DNA from: Legionella bozemanae
GTDB taxonomy: Bacteria; Pseudomonadota; Gammaproteobacteria; Legionellales; Legionellaceae
Direction of reading: 5' to 3'
DNA length: 64,000 nt
Assembly (NCBI RefSeq): GCF_001648595.1
Contig: NZ_LBAW01000012.1
Coordinates: 62,001-126,000 of the forward strand
Position 1 is the stretch's first letter. Every line of letters begins with the position of its first letter. The position numbers were made by a program, and so were the translations under genes. Below the pieces are notes generated by a model that was given only the letters and a program-made list of their open reading frames with translations, was not told the origin of the DNA and made no database searches. Shown piece after piece: positions 17,964 to 26,883 of the stretch.

Positions 17964-18264
17964 GCCTGGTTGCGTGCAGCTGAATCGTCTACACATCGCT
18001 GAAAAACCAGCCCAGCTCTATTCCGACGTCCCGCGGCTGTCTGCGTGATCCAGAGGATCTACCCTAATCACTGGACCCGGGACAAGCCGCAGGGCGTAGA
18101 CAGCAAGAGTAGGTCGGACCTTGGCCCAACAAGCCCAGCAATCGTATCCTGGGTTCAGGTCTGTAAGACTGGAACCCGAGGTTCACTCCACTACGCTTGC
18201 TCAAAATCCTTTACCGCCTGTTTAATGCGCAGTAAAATTAAACATTTCCCATTTAGAGATTAAT
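17964..18264. repeat. dispersed palindromic repeats upstream of 18265
   Basis: This gap holds three repeat blocks. 17964-18027 is an inverted copy of 23887-23953 (shared core from GCAGCTGAATCGTCTACACA to AGCTCTATTCCGAC). CGTCCCGCGGCTGTC (~18027) and GGGACAAGCCGCAGGGCGTAG (~18081) form an inverted pair of the CTACGTCCCGCGGCTTGTC family. 18148-18187 is an inverted relative of 19523-19564. Confidence 0.65.
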
Positions 18265-19464
18265 ATGCCAGGCAATAACATCCGTGATTTTTCTTTTTTT
18301 ATACAAAATATTCATTTGCCCCAATCAATTTATTTTCCAAAAAATGACTACGAGCTAGTAGCTAAAATTATGGCTTATTTTCATACAGAAATCGTAGTTG
18401 ACAATGTTTCGGATACAGATATGCCTGCACTTGCAAAAATTTTTGAAGAATATTTTGAAAATAATCCTCTTATTAATAAATCCATACAAGAATTTATTGA
18501 TTCATTATTAGTAATACTGGTTGATAATGATAAATTAGGATTGCTTACTATCTTTAGTAATATAGGAGATGCTACTAGACAATTAGAAATTTTATTAGCG
18601 CCACATCATACTCACTTTGCTCGTGCCGCGGAGCCCAAAAACCTTCCTTTATTTAACTCATCTTCAACTAAAGAAATTAAGAAATGCGGAATATCCATCA
18701 CGAGTGCTACCGACCTTTTTCCAGAGAAAAATTTAAAGCATGCGAAAGATCTAATTTACGGACTAGAATTTAATCAAAACGTCCCTGTAAATGAATTGAA
18801 ATTAGATTATCTCAATGACCAAATTATTTTGGGAAATAACCTTGATGTTAATAGAATTTATTTTCAATTATTCATTGATCGATTACAAGAAAAACTAAAT
18901 TTGTCGCGTAGTGATCTTTTTACTAAAGAAGACTTCATTGTTTTTCTCACCGGTGGTTCCGGTGAACGCTCCCGTGCGCAAATTAAGCTAGGTAATCTTT
19001 TTATAGAGATTGCATGTGGAGGGAAAGGTTCTCTTGCATTCGATATATATTATATTGATAACAATAGGAATGTACTTCTTCCATTGATGAACTGTATGAG
19101 ACCACGTTATAGTAGAGCAACTTTTGACTATGAACATTGCCTCCCTTTTTCGGCGAGTATGTTTGGTTTGCACACGAGAATGGATAATAGATTGCCACCA
19201 AGTTTAACCCGGGATATGGCAAAAGACCGGGCAAAAGATAGGTTAGAAGCCGATGAACTAAATAATTTAATTAACTTAAGAGAAATATTTTTAGGTTTAG
19301 CATTGGGAAGAACAATTTGCGATTTCCCTAATTTAAAGCAAGAATTAAAAAAATTCTATGGCGCAGCAGTTCAAAATAATGTAGCTCCGAATAGCTCTTT
19401 TTTTAAATCCTCAACAGCCACTTTTTCTCCATTATTAAGCAACGAATCACAATTGAAAATGTAA
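18265..19464 (+). CDS. orphan protein, effector candidate
   Basis: A 399-residue soluble protein with no family I recognise. It starts MPGNNIRDFSFFI, has no signal peptide or membrane segment, is rich in Asn/Lys/Ile and ends in a serine-rich tail. A conserved-looking block near residues 230-260 (FLTGGSGERSRAQIKLG) suggests a compact globular domain. Dispersed repeats of one family flank it closely on both sides in inverted orientation (18148-18187 and 19509-19567), hinting at a separately acquired segment. Dot/Icm effector status is plausible but unproven. Confidence 0.5.
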   Translation: MPGNNIRDFSFFIQNIHLPQSIYFPKNDYELVAKIMAYFHTEIVVDNVSDTDMPALAKIFEEYFENNPLINKSIQEFIDSLLVILVDNDKLGLLTIFSNIGDATRQLEILLAPHHTHFARAAEPKNLPLFNSSSTKEIKKCGISITSATDLFPEKNLKHAKDLIYGLEFNQNVPVNELKLDYLNDQIILGNNLDVNRIYFQLFIDRLQEKLNLSRSDLFTKEDFIVFLTGGSGERSRAQIKLGNLFIEIACGGKGSLAFDIYYIDNNRNVLLPLMNCMRPRYSRATFDYEHCLPFSASMFGLHTRMDNRLPPSLTRDMAKDRAKDRLEADELNNLINLREIFLGLALGRTICDFPNLKQELKKFYGAAVQNNVAPNSSFFKSSTATFSPLLSNESQLKM

Positions 19465-19508
19465 ACCCCACTACTAAGCTTACCTTACAAATTCATCAGA
19501 CTTAGCAA

Positions 19509-19567
19509 GCCTGGGTAACACGCAGTGAAACCCGGGTTCTGGTCTTTTACAGACCTGCACCCAGGCT
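19509..19567. repeat. dispersed hairpin repeat after 18265 gene
   Basis: GCCTGGGT at 19509 pairs with ACCCAGGC ending near 19566, enclosing AACCCGGGTT and GTC-ttttaca-GAC palindromes. It is similar to 18148-18187 in inverted orientation. It may serve as a terminator for the converging genes on either side. Confidence 0.55.
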
Positions 19568-19573
19568 ACACGA

Positions 19574-20635
19574 TTAAGTGAGAGCACTTGTCTGTTGTTT
19601 TTCGGGATCGTGCGATGAAGAGAACACCTCTGGTTTAGATAATCCAAAAAAGGTTCCGTTATAACTTGAATTCGTCATGACTGGTTCTGTTCCTGTTTTC
19701 ATTAATCTTAAGAATGCATCATAAGCTGCCTCAACGTTGTTGAGCGAGGTTGCCACCTGAACACGAGCTACTTTAGCGCTTGAGGCTTCATCTATTTTTG
19801 TCTGGCTTGTGCTTAAGTCAATTGTGAGTGAGAGTTCCTCAAATGTTGCCATAGCAGGATTCAAAGCGATCATGGCTGATAAACTGTCCCAAAATTGTAA
19901 TTTATCATAAAATAATTTCTCTCCCATCCCTTGTAATAAGGACGTTAACATATCTTTGACCAGTTTTAACGAGGGTAATGTTTCCTTATCCAATCGTGCA
20001 TAAAATTCTCGGGTCATAGGCATTTGACAAGTAATATCGATTGGAACAAGGTTTATGGGAAGATTTTTTGTGGTAAAAACAAGTTCTGCGGCTTTTGGAT
20101 CAGCGTAAATATTCCATTCCGCTAGGGTATTTTCTGTATCAGGAAGCAGATCTGAAATATTTCCTGCTACTTTTACAGCGCCTCCCATAATAACTATCTT
20201 TTCAATTTTTTCGATGCAATCAGGATGAGCAGATATCAGCTGAGCAATATTAGTTAAAGGGCCAGTGGCTACAATCGTTATTTTTTCATCACTGGACATT
20301 AACGTGTCATACATTAACTGAACTGCAGAATCGGTAACTTGAGAATCTGCTATCGTGGGCACATCAGTATTATTTAAAATGGTATTTGCTTCTTTATTAA
20401 TATATTCGGGAAAAGGAGTCCCGTGGTGATCCAAGGCAGAATTAATTCCATATGCAACAGGGATTTTTGCTGAAGGTTTTAACATCCGACATACTCGTTT
20501 CATATTTTCAGCACCGATTTTAGTAGTCGATTCTCCATATGCCACAGTGACGGCAACGACATCTGCATTAAGCAGCAATAAACATAATGCCATTATATCT
20601 TCATAGGCAGCATCACCATCATGTATTACTTTCAT
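19574..20635 (-). CDS. nucleoside hydrolase (IU-NH family), atypical active site
   Basis: A 353-residue inosine/uridine-preferring nucleoside hydrolase homologue, cleaving the N-glycosidic bond of nucleosides with a Ca2+-bound aspartate cluster. The N-terminal cluster reads D6-G-D8-A-A-Y-E12-D13, where the family norm is D-x-D-P-G-x-D-D: the PG is AA and the first aspartate of the DD pair is glutamate. MGGAV, the EWNIYADPKAA block and the late WDS aspartate are kept. No signal peptide. It is divergent from the 20918 gene. The substitutions may change substrate preference. Confidence 0.8.
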   Translation of the reverse strand: MKVIHDGDAAYEDIMALCLLLLNADVVAVTVAYGESTTKIGAENMKRVCRMLKPSAKIPVAYGINSALDHHGTPFPEYINKEANTILNNTDVPTIADSQVTDSAVQLMYDTLMSSDEKITIVATGPLTNIAQLISAHPDCIEKIEKIVIMGGAVKVAGNISDLLPDTENTLAEWNIYADPKAAELVFTTKNLPINLVPIDITCQMPMTREFYARLDKETLPSLKLVKDMLTSLLQGMGEKLFYDKLQFWDSLSAMIALNPAMATFEELSLTIDLSTSQTKIDEASSAKVARVQVATSLNNVEAAYDAFLRLMKTGTEPVMTNSSYNGTFFGLSKPEVFSSSHDPEKQQTSALT

Positions 20636-20725
20636 TACACATCCTTATAATATTTTTAAACGCGCTGTATGCTACGTTAAATTCATAAAAATTTCTGCAT
20701 GTCCCAAATGGAACGAAATAAATTT
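20603..20725. repeat. duplicated iunH 5'-end/promoter segment, copy 1
   Basis: The first codons of the nucleoside hydrolase and ~90 bases of its upstream region recur as 22938-23045 in the same orientation (shared GCAGCATCACCATCA, ATCCTTAT, and TTAAATTCATAAAAATTTC). Confidence 0.65.
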
Positions 20726-20917
20726 ATCTGGGGAATTTGGGGAAAGTTCCTTTCCTAACCTAGAAATCGACCGTTCCTTCTTGAGCTATTCAATAAATAG
20801 CAATACTTGCGTATGAGGCTTTGCCTGTCTATATTTAAATTAGTTTTTGTTCAAAAAATACTCATTAATTCGAAAAAATATATTTCGTGAGTGTTATTCT
20901 TCTGGATGGAACGAATT

Positions 20918-22903
20918 ATGGCACATGAAGAACTTTTTAAAGAAATTGTCGAATTAATTAAAAGACAAGATGTTGATGGCGTTAGAGATATTTTAGCAAA
21001 AAATAAACATATAAAAGAATTACCTACGTTAGTTGATGATGAAGGAAATACGCTATTTCATCATCTGATAAAATCAGGCAATCTATCGCTCATGAGAGCC
21101 AGTCAAACTTATGAGAGAGGTTTCGGCGCCAGTTATGTTATAAGAAATAAAGAGGGTAAAACGCCTTATCAATGTGTTGCTGATATTGAAGACGCGCAAT
21201 TCAGGGAGGTTGCCGCTCAAGTTTTTGGCCCGTCTTGGAAGCAAGCACATATTCTAAATCAATTTATCGTGTATTTAAAAATACAACATCAGCTTAAACC
21301 CAAGGAGTACAAGGAGGAGGATATTACAGCCATTATTGATGTGCTAAACGAAGGTCATTGTAATGGACTGTCTGCTATTTGGCTGGAGTTATGGCTAAAA
21401 AATAAAGAAAATAAATATTATGAGTTATTCTCAGACATTATTTATTGGGATTGTTCTATTGAACAATTAAGCCAAGAGTTAAAATCAAAATTTGAAGTCG
21501 CCATTTCACTAACCAGAATGTATCAAATGGATCGGGAAAAATTCAGTCATGAAAAAAAACAAGTAGCCCAGTCACAAAAGGAAGTAAAAGAGAAGATACG
21601 TCAAGAAAAAGAGCGAGAGACTGGCCAGCCAGTATCAATTGACGAGATCGAATTACCAGAAATATTAGCGGATCCTGTTTTTTTTAGCCGATATCAAAAG
21701 GCTTGGCATACCTATGTAGACACATTAAATGAAGAAGCATCTTATCAAGGACAATTTACCATCACTTCCCTCGCTTTTTTACTCGGTCAATTAGGAGATC
21801 AGGAAAAAGGAATGGCTTTTCGTGCTCATAATCATGTAATTTCTGCTGGAATCAAGAATGGGACTTTATATCTATTTGATTCAAATTATGACAAGCAAGC
21901 AGGGAAAGAAACCATTCCTAGAGAATTCAATTTAAGAAGTCCTAGTGGGCAAATAGACGCAGCAAAAGAAATTTATAAACAACTTTATTTTAGAAAACCT
22001 CCTGAAATAAATACCTTTTTTGAGCTTGATAAAGTGCATATTCTCGATTTGAAGGAGCGCCCCCGATATACCCATTATCCGAGTAACACTGATGTTAAAA
22101 ATAAAGCAATAGAAGCGCAAGTACATGCGTTTTATAAAAAAGTTGAAGAAAATAATTTCACTGAAATTGATCCTTTTGAATTTGCTCGTTTGAGTAATTA
22201 TTTTGATTCTGTTTTAAATCAGACCGAATTAGCCAATTTATATGAAAAAACAGTTTTTAAAAAAGAGCTGATTAATCAAATCACCCAATTAAACCGTTGG
22301 GATTCTATTTCTCCTTTGATTGTATTAATTGACACGTCAAATAATGAAAATGCATTAAACTGCTTATTAAGAAATGGGGCGGATCCGCATCTCATAGTCG
22401 GACATCAAAGTGCTATTGAAGCAGCCCGAAAGGAAAGAAAGGAAAATTTAGCACAATGTATGGAAGAACATATTAAACGAATGTCTGTTCCTGCTGAACA
22501 TAAAAAGCAAATGGAACTAAAATGCCACATGAATGTTATAAAGATACCCGCCAACGAACGAGAACAAAATATTCTTGCTGTCCTCAATGTATTGAATAGT
22601 TCTTTACTGAACAATAAGGACAATACAATCCCGGTTGTAGTGCAAAATATCAAAGCGATTGTAGAGCAGATTGATCCTCGCGATACGGAACATATTTCTG
22701 AAAAAATTAAAGAAATTAAAGCATTAATTAAAACTCACGATAAAGATACAGAAGACAATTCTTATGTTTTAAACATTCTGGATGCATTTGAGAATGTTAC
22801 AAATGATAATTTCAGAAGAATTCGTGAATCACTTTCTTTAGTCCCGGAATTTAAAAAAATTATGGATGCTCCTATGCTGGAGTCCCGATCTTCTTTGGGA
22901 TAG
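20918..22903 (+). CDS. papain-like (C58/YopT-like) cysteine protease-like protein with ankyrin-like repeats, effector candidate
   Basis: A 661-residue soluble protein (in-frame GTG at 20891 and ATG at 20906 are alternatives). Residues ~30-95 resemble degenerate ankyrin repeats (DDEGNTLFHHLIKSGN, NKEGKTPYQ). A putative catalytic core follows: C148 in EGHCNGLSAIWL, H306 in HNHVISAGIKNG and D321 in YLFDSN, the Cys-His-Asp order and spacing of YopT-type papain-like proteases. A charged coiled-coil-like stretch (~200-240) lies between. A second ankyrin-like unit (NALNCLLRNGADPHLI) is near residue 485. The 45029 protein has the same C-H-D layout. Effector role and protease activity are inferred. 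Confidence 0.6.
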   Translation: MAHEELFKEIVELIKRQDVDGVRDILAKNKHIKELPTLVDDEGNTLFHHLIKSGNLSLMRASQTYERGFGASYVIRNKEGKTPYQCVADIEDAQFREVAAQVFGPSWKQAHILNQFIVYLKIQHQLKPKEYKEEDITAIIDVLNEGHCNGLSAIWLELWLKNKENKYYELFSDIIYWDCSIEQLSQELKSKFEVAISLTRMYQMDREKFSHEKKQVAQSQKEVKEKIRQEKERETGQPVSIDEIELPEILADPVFFSRYQKAWHTYVDTLNEEASYQGQFTITSLAFLLGQLGDQEKGMAFRAHNHVISAGIKNGTLYLFDSNYDKQAGKETIPREFNLRSPSGQIDAAKEIYKQLYFRKPPEINTFFELDKVHILDLKERPRYTHYPSNTDVKNKAIEAQVHAFYKKVEENNFTEIDPFEFARLSNYFDSVLNQTELANLYEKTVFKKELINQITQLNRWDSISPLIVLIDTSNNENALNCLLRNGADPHLIVGHQSAIEAARKERKENLAQCMEEHIKRMSVPAEHKKQMELKCHMNVIKIPANEREQNILAVLNVLNSSLLNNKDNTIPVVVQNIKAIVEQIDPRDTEHISEKIKEIKALIKTHDKDTEDNSYVLNILDAFENVTNDNFRRIRESLSLVPEFKKIMDAPMLESRSSLG

Positions 22904-22937
22904 TTTATCAGTCATGATAAACCATCCCCAAAAAATC

Positions 22938-23045
22938 TTTATAAGCAGCATCACCATCAATGTATTACTGCAAATCCTTATTATATTTTAAACATAGTGT
23001 ATGGTATGTTTAAATTCATAAAAATTTCCCCCCAAATAGAACGAG
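22938..23045. repeat. duplicated iunH 5'-end/promoter segment, copy 2
   Basis: A direct-orientation copy of 20603-20725. The remnant of the nucleoside hydrolase start is out of frame here and no longer coding. It places the same upstream region in front of the 23080 gene as in front of the 20918 gene, suggesting segmental duplication. Confidence 0.65.
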
Positions 23046-23079
23046 AACAAATTGTGAAGCAGGCTAAGGAGCAGCGTGT

Positions 23080-23796
23080 ATGCCAAAACTAAATACTATT
23101 GACGGTTATTATGATCCCTTAAAATTTATCAAAAAAAATCATACCAAAGAGGATCTTATTAATGAAAAAGAACTCATTGACTATCTAAACAGTGCATATC
23201 GTCATGCTTTAAGGAAAATATTACTTGCAGCCCCTGCTTCTTTTGCAGAAGCATCACCTATATATGCGCTTTGTATTGATGTCATCTTAAACGGCAATGA
23301 TTTAACCCAAGTAACAGTAAAGGAGATTGAAGAGCAAATAAATAAAAATAAAGAACTGCATAAATTAAAAAATTTAAAGTCAGACACCCCAGATTTTGAA
23401 AAACTCCAATTAATAAAGGCTGTCACCAAGACGCATCAAACCAATTTAGTTATTGATGAACATGTTGTTCATTATGTAAATAGTACTCTCGCTCTTGAGA
23501 CTCTATTAAACAAAGAATATAAATATGGATTTTTTGCTACTCAAAAAAGCAATTTGGCACATAAAGAAGCTGTTACGGCACTTAAAGATGCTCTAAAAGA
23601 AAATCCAGTCGATCTTTTAGCGCATTTATCTACCTTACGTAAGGGTGAATTAGGCGGCGCTATCAGAGCCTTTGTAAAACAGGGTCTGGCAGATAAGTTA
23701 TTGAATGGCAAAACAGTTCATACGGTAAGCGATTTTATAACGGCATTACACGAACAAGCGAATCTTAATTCACCGCCAACAGCGGGCCTGTCTTAA
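23080..23796 (+). CDS. hypothetical soluble protein, effector candidate
   Basis: A 238-residue lysine-rich, mostly helical protein with no recognised domain, signal peptide or membrane segment. AGGAG nine bases upstream supports the ATG. Its promoter region is a duplicate of the one upstream of the 20918 gene, so the two may be co-regulated. I see no convincing sequence similarity between the two proteins. Confidence 0.55.
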   Translation: MPKLNTIDGYYDPLKFIKKNHTKEDLINEKELIDYLNSAYRHALRKILLAAPASFAEASPIYALCIDVILNGNDLTQVTVKEIEEQINKNKELHKLKNLKSDTPDFEKLQLIKAVTKTHQTNLVIDEHVVHYVNSTLALETLLNKEYKYGFFATQKSNLAHKEAVTALKDALKENPVDLLAHLSTLRKGELGGAIRAFVKQGLADKLLNGKTVHTVSDFITALHEQANLNSPPTAGLS

Positions 23797-23886
23797 AGTA
23801 ACCTTGTTGTTTGCAACCAGGAGTTTTTACCAGCTGCAATACTGTCTTTGATCACATCTCTGCCTATGTCCTACGGCTTGTCTGCG

Positions 23887-23953
23887 GAACGTCGGAATAG
23901 AGCTGGACTGGCTTTTCAGCGATGTGTAGACGATTCAGCTGCAAGCAGCCAGG
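23887..23953. repeat. dispersed repeat, inverted copy of 17964-18027
   Basis: Sequence from GTCGGAATAGAGCTGG to GCAGCCAGG is the near-perfect reverse complement of 17964-18027. A degraded CTACGGCTTGTC core precedes it at ~23871. Confidence 0.7.
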
Positions 23954-23971
23954 ACTGATGATATTTTAATA

Positions 23972-24196
23972 TTATTTTTTTGTATCAGTACTATTTGGCG
24001 TTGCTTTTGGCATCTCTATGGTCGTTTTAGGCGCCTCTATCGTTGTGCTCGGAGTCTCTTTAATTACCACAGGTGTCGTGGATGTTGTAGTCCCAAGACT
24101 CTCCCTAAAGAAATAATATGCTGCAATAGCGACAAGAATAACAATTACTACGATGGCAACAATTGCAACACTACTACTTGCATCATTTCTAGCCAT
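23972..24196 (-). CDS. small single-pass membrane protein
   Basis: A 74-residue protein from the ATG at 24196 (GGGAG upstream; the frame is open 36 bases further). A short polar N-terminus, one hydrophobic segment (SVAIVAIVVIVILVAIAAYYFF, ~residues 7-29), then a Thr/Pro/Lys-rich tail with TTSTTPVV, TTIEAP and TTIEMP repeats. This predicts one transmembrane helix with a low-complexity tail. Function unknown. Confidence 0.6.
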   Translation of the reverse strand: MARNDASSSVAIVAIVVIVILVAIAAYYFFRESLGTTTSTTPVVIKETPSTTIEAPKTTIEMPKATPNSTDTKK

Positions 24197-24445
24197 TATA
24201 ATCTCCCTGTAGTTATAAACGTAGCAATTCAAGTGTGAGTTTATTGCTCAACCCTAATAAGTATAGGATAATAACCAAGCTGAATTTACATGATAAAACT
24301 TACCAGTAAAAAGATTGAATCATCTCCTGTAGCTCAAAAAAACACAGTTTATGCTGCTTATTTCTTTAGCAGTTAGTCTCATCCTAAAATCCCCCGAAAT
24401 TAAGAATATAAAAATATTGATTTTCCCCTCTACAGACTTAATGAC

Positions 24446-26020
24446 TTAGTAGTAAGAAGGAGAAAATGGTGCAGGATTAAATTGTCGCTCCTCTTGCATT
24501 TTATCTTCATCTATTATTTGCTCAACTTCTTGAATCGGTTTATTCGAGTGTGTTTCTTGTTCTTGAGATGGAATCGTTTGCCGTGCTGGCTCCTGTTTAG
24601 GCATTAGTCGAGCCATTTTTTGTGGACTGTCAATAGGAGCAGTAACTTCTTCCTTAGGTGCAGGCAATTTCGGGGATTGCTCTTGATAGCTCATTCCGCG
24701 CATACATCGTACTTTTTGCAAAGCTTCCCAGTTTTCTTCCCAGCCAGTAGCAAAACCATATTTCTCTTTAAACCACCTCATCGCATGCTCTAATTGAAAA
24801 TAAGGTTTGATGAGCGTCTCTGCAAGAATGTGTCCATTTCCCTCATCTGGGCCTTTTGCAAAATAAACGGTTGCTTTCCTTTCTTTTAAATCACCGGTTA
24901 AATCGATTGCAACCCACCCTCTCCATGGCCCCATATCTCCGGTCTTAAACGCGGTGAGTGGCTTGCCATTTTCATCTACTTCAAGTTGAAAACCCAAACA
25001 TTCAGCGACATATTTTAAATCTCTGGGATCAGACACAGTCTCTTTTGCCCAAGGGTCCTGGGTCATCCGAATTTGAGGATTAAAAGCATACTGTAATGTT
25101 TCATCGTTCATCCAGGCTTGCACAAACAGTGCATAGTCTTTCGCAGTAGTAGTTAATGTATTTGCTGCGCACGGCTTTTTCCCAAAACTGCTGTGGTTCA
25201 TATGTAACGGATCAAACACATATTTTTTAGCAAGCATATCAAGATTCGCGGTATGGCCACGTTTTGCTACTTCCTCAAGAATTTTGGGCAAGTAGGGATT
25301 AAGCTCCTGAACATCAGTAAGCTCTTGTAAATTACAATGGAGTGCGTTTAAATCTATAGTGCCAGATTTTCCCACCCCAGTAATATCAAAAATGGTATAC
25401 CGTAAATTGGGAGGATAGATTGAAACATACAGTATATTTTCTGCAAAAAAATCATTTTCCGACATTAAAGCAAGCTTAGGCTCGTGAAGTTTTTCAATCA
25501 CTTTTTGCAAATAAAATAAGGGAAATCCTGAATACCGATAATATTCTTGGCCGGGTTCAAATTGATGATTCACTTCATCTTTTCGATTCAAATCAAATCC
25601 TGTTTTATGGGCAAGAATCATCGCTGGCGTCAATGCATTAATGCGTGCTGTATCTTCTTCAGTAATTTCTTCATCATCTTTCCATTTAAAACCATGCTGT
25701 TGGCAAAAGTCCTTAAAAGGCAAAATATCATTAAGCCTCTTCATATCTAAAGAGAGCTTGCCAGCTGCCACAAGCTTTAAAACAAGATAAGTAAATACGG
25801 GCTTACTCAGTGACGCAGCGCCAAAAACCGTATCGTTATTCACGTCCCCATAGCCCTGAGTTTCGGGCATGCCATGGCCCATCACTGTCGCCACACATAC
25901 TTGTTCTATCTTGGCTTTCTTCCTAATCCTTTCTACCTCAGCCTCTGTGCTGTTGGACTTAAAGAGCAATGAACTTAAATCTTTTAGCGAAGCCATTAAT
26001 TGGATTACTTTTGTTTGCAT
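24446..26020 (-). CDS. serine beta-lactamase-like (class C/EstB-type) hydrolase
   Basis: A 524-residue protein of the serine beta-lactamase/penicillin-binding fold. The nucleophile motif S70-x-x-K73 is in AASLSKPVF, and a Y-x-S block (YYRYSGFPL) stands where family members have Y-x-N. A GPWRGW segment may provide the third motif. There is no signal peptide, so it is cytoplasmic or secreted by another route. A ~70-residue Pro/Gln/Glu-rich C-terminal tail is added beyond the catalytic domain. AGGAGAG precedes the ATG. Family members include esterases, D-aminopeptidases and lactonases; the substrate is unknown. Confidence 0.75.
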   Translation of the reverse strand: MQTKVIQLMASLKDLSSLLFKSNSTEAEVERIRKKAKIEQVCVATVMGHGMPETQGYGDVNNDTVFGAASLSKPVFTYLVLKLVAAGKLSLDMKRLNDILPFKDFCQQHGFKWKDDEEITEEDTARINALTPAMILAHKTGFDLNRKDEVNHQFEPGQEYYRYSGFPLFYLQKVIEKLHEPKLALMSENDFFAENILYVSIYPPNLRYTIFDITGVGKSGTIDLNALHCNLQELTDVQELNPYLPKILEEVAKRGHTANLDMLAKKYVFDPLHMNHSSFGKKPCAANTLTTTAKDYALFVQAWMNDETLQYAFNPQIRMTQDPWAKETVSDPRDLKYVAECLGFQLEVDENGKPLTAFKTGDMGPWRGWVAIDLTGDLKERKATVYFAKGPDEGNGHILAETLIKPYFQLEHAMRWFKEKYGFATGWEENWEALQKVRCMRGMSYQEQSPKLPAPKEEVTAPIDSPQKMARLMPKQEPARQTIPSQEQETHSNKPIQEVEQIIDEDKMQEERQFNPAPFSPSYY

Positions 26021-26187
26021 GTCGTCTCTCCTACAATGTTACATTTCAATTCTTCAATAAATCCATTGTATCGAAACACTAAGCGTCAGTTGTATAAACT
26101 TTGTATAGATTGAATATATTTAGAAAAAAATGAGTGGGAATTCTAGGAGAGCATGACTACACTAATATGAAACTGCATAGAATATAA

Positions 26188-26883
26188 ATGATGAACATAA
26201 ACATACTGTTAGTTGAAGATAACCTCAAATTAGTCAAGTACTTAAAAAAAATGCTTACAGATGAAGGATATCATATAGCGACCGAATCTCGGGGCGATAG
26301 TGCTGTCTATCGTATCATTAGAGAACAGCCTGATTTAGTGATTCTTGACATCATGTTGCCTGGGATGAATGGCGAACAAGTTTGTGAAACGGTACGTGAT
26401 GTATATCGCGGGAAGATATTGATGTTAACGGCTTTGAATACAGAACAAAACGAGGTAACTAGCCTTAAACTGGGTGCGGATGACTATGTGACTAAACCGG
26501 TTAAAGAAGAGATCTTAAAAGCGCGAATTACTGCGCTTTTAAGAAGACCCAACTTAATTGCCGAACCTAAAGAAATTCAATTTGATAATTTGGCGATTAA
26601 CTTAATAAAAAAAAGCGTCAGCTATTGTGGAAAACCTATTGATTTAAGTCCAAGTGAGTATGAGCTACTTGCTCTATTAGCAAAGAATGCTGATACTGTT
26701 TTAAGCAGAGATAATATTGATTACGCATTACGGGGTAGAGAATACGATGGTGTAGACCGAAGTATTGACCTTAAGATATCCCGATTAAGAAGGATATTAG
26801 GCGATGATCTAGACAATCCTTATCGAATTAAAACGATTTACGGAAAAGGATATTTATTTTTATCGGATTCATGGAAAAAATAA
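26188..26883 (+). CDS. OmpR-family response regulator
   Basis: A 231-residue two-domain regulator. The receiver domain has the acidic pair in VEDN, the phospho-acceptor D54 (VILDIMLPGMNG), T in LMLTAL and K in DDYVTKPV. A winged-helix DNA-binding domain follows (LSPSEYELLALLAKNADTV ... VDRSIDLKISRLRR). It directly abuts the histidine kinase gene (stop codon next to its ATG), forming an operon. Target genes are not evident. Confidence 0.92.
   Translation: MMNINILLVEDNLKLVKYLKKMLTDEGYHIATESRGDSAVYRIIREQPDLVILDIMLPGMNGEQVCETVRDVYRGKILMLTALNTEQNEVTSLKLGADDYVTKPVKEEILKARITALLRRPNLIAEPKEIQFDNLAINLIKKSVSYCGKPIDLSPSEYELLALLAKNADTVLSRDNIDYALRGREYDGVDRSIDLKISRLRRILGDDLDNPYRIKTIYGKGYLFLSDSWKK

Noticed and set aside
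18045-18263. 72-codon frame before the 18265 gene
   Set aside because: It consists of repeat DNA of the CTACGTCCCGCGG family and has no protein-like features.
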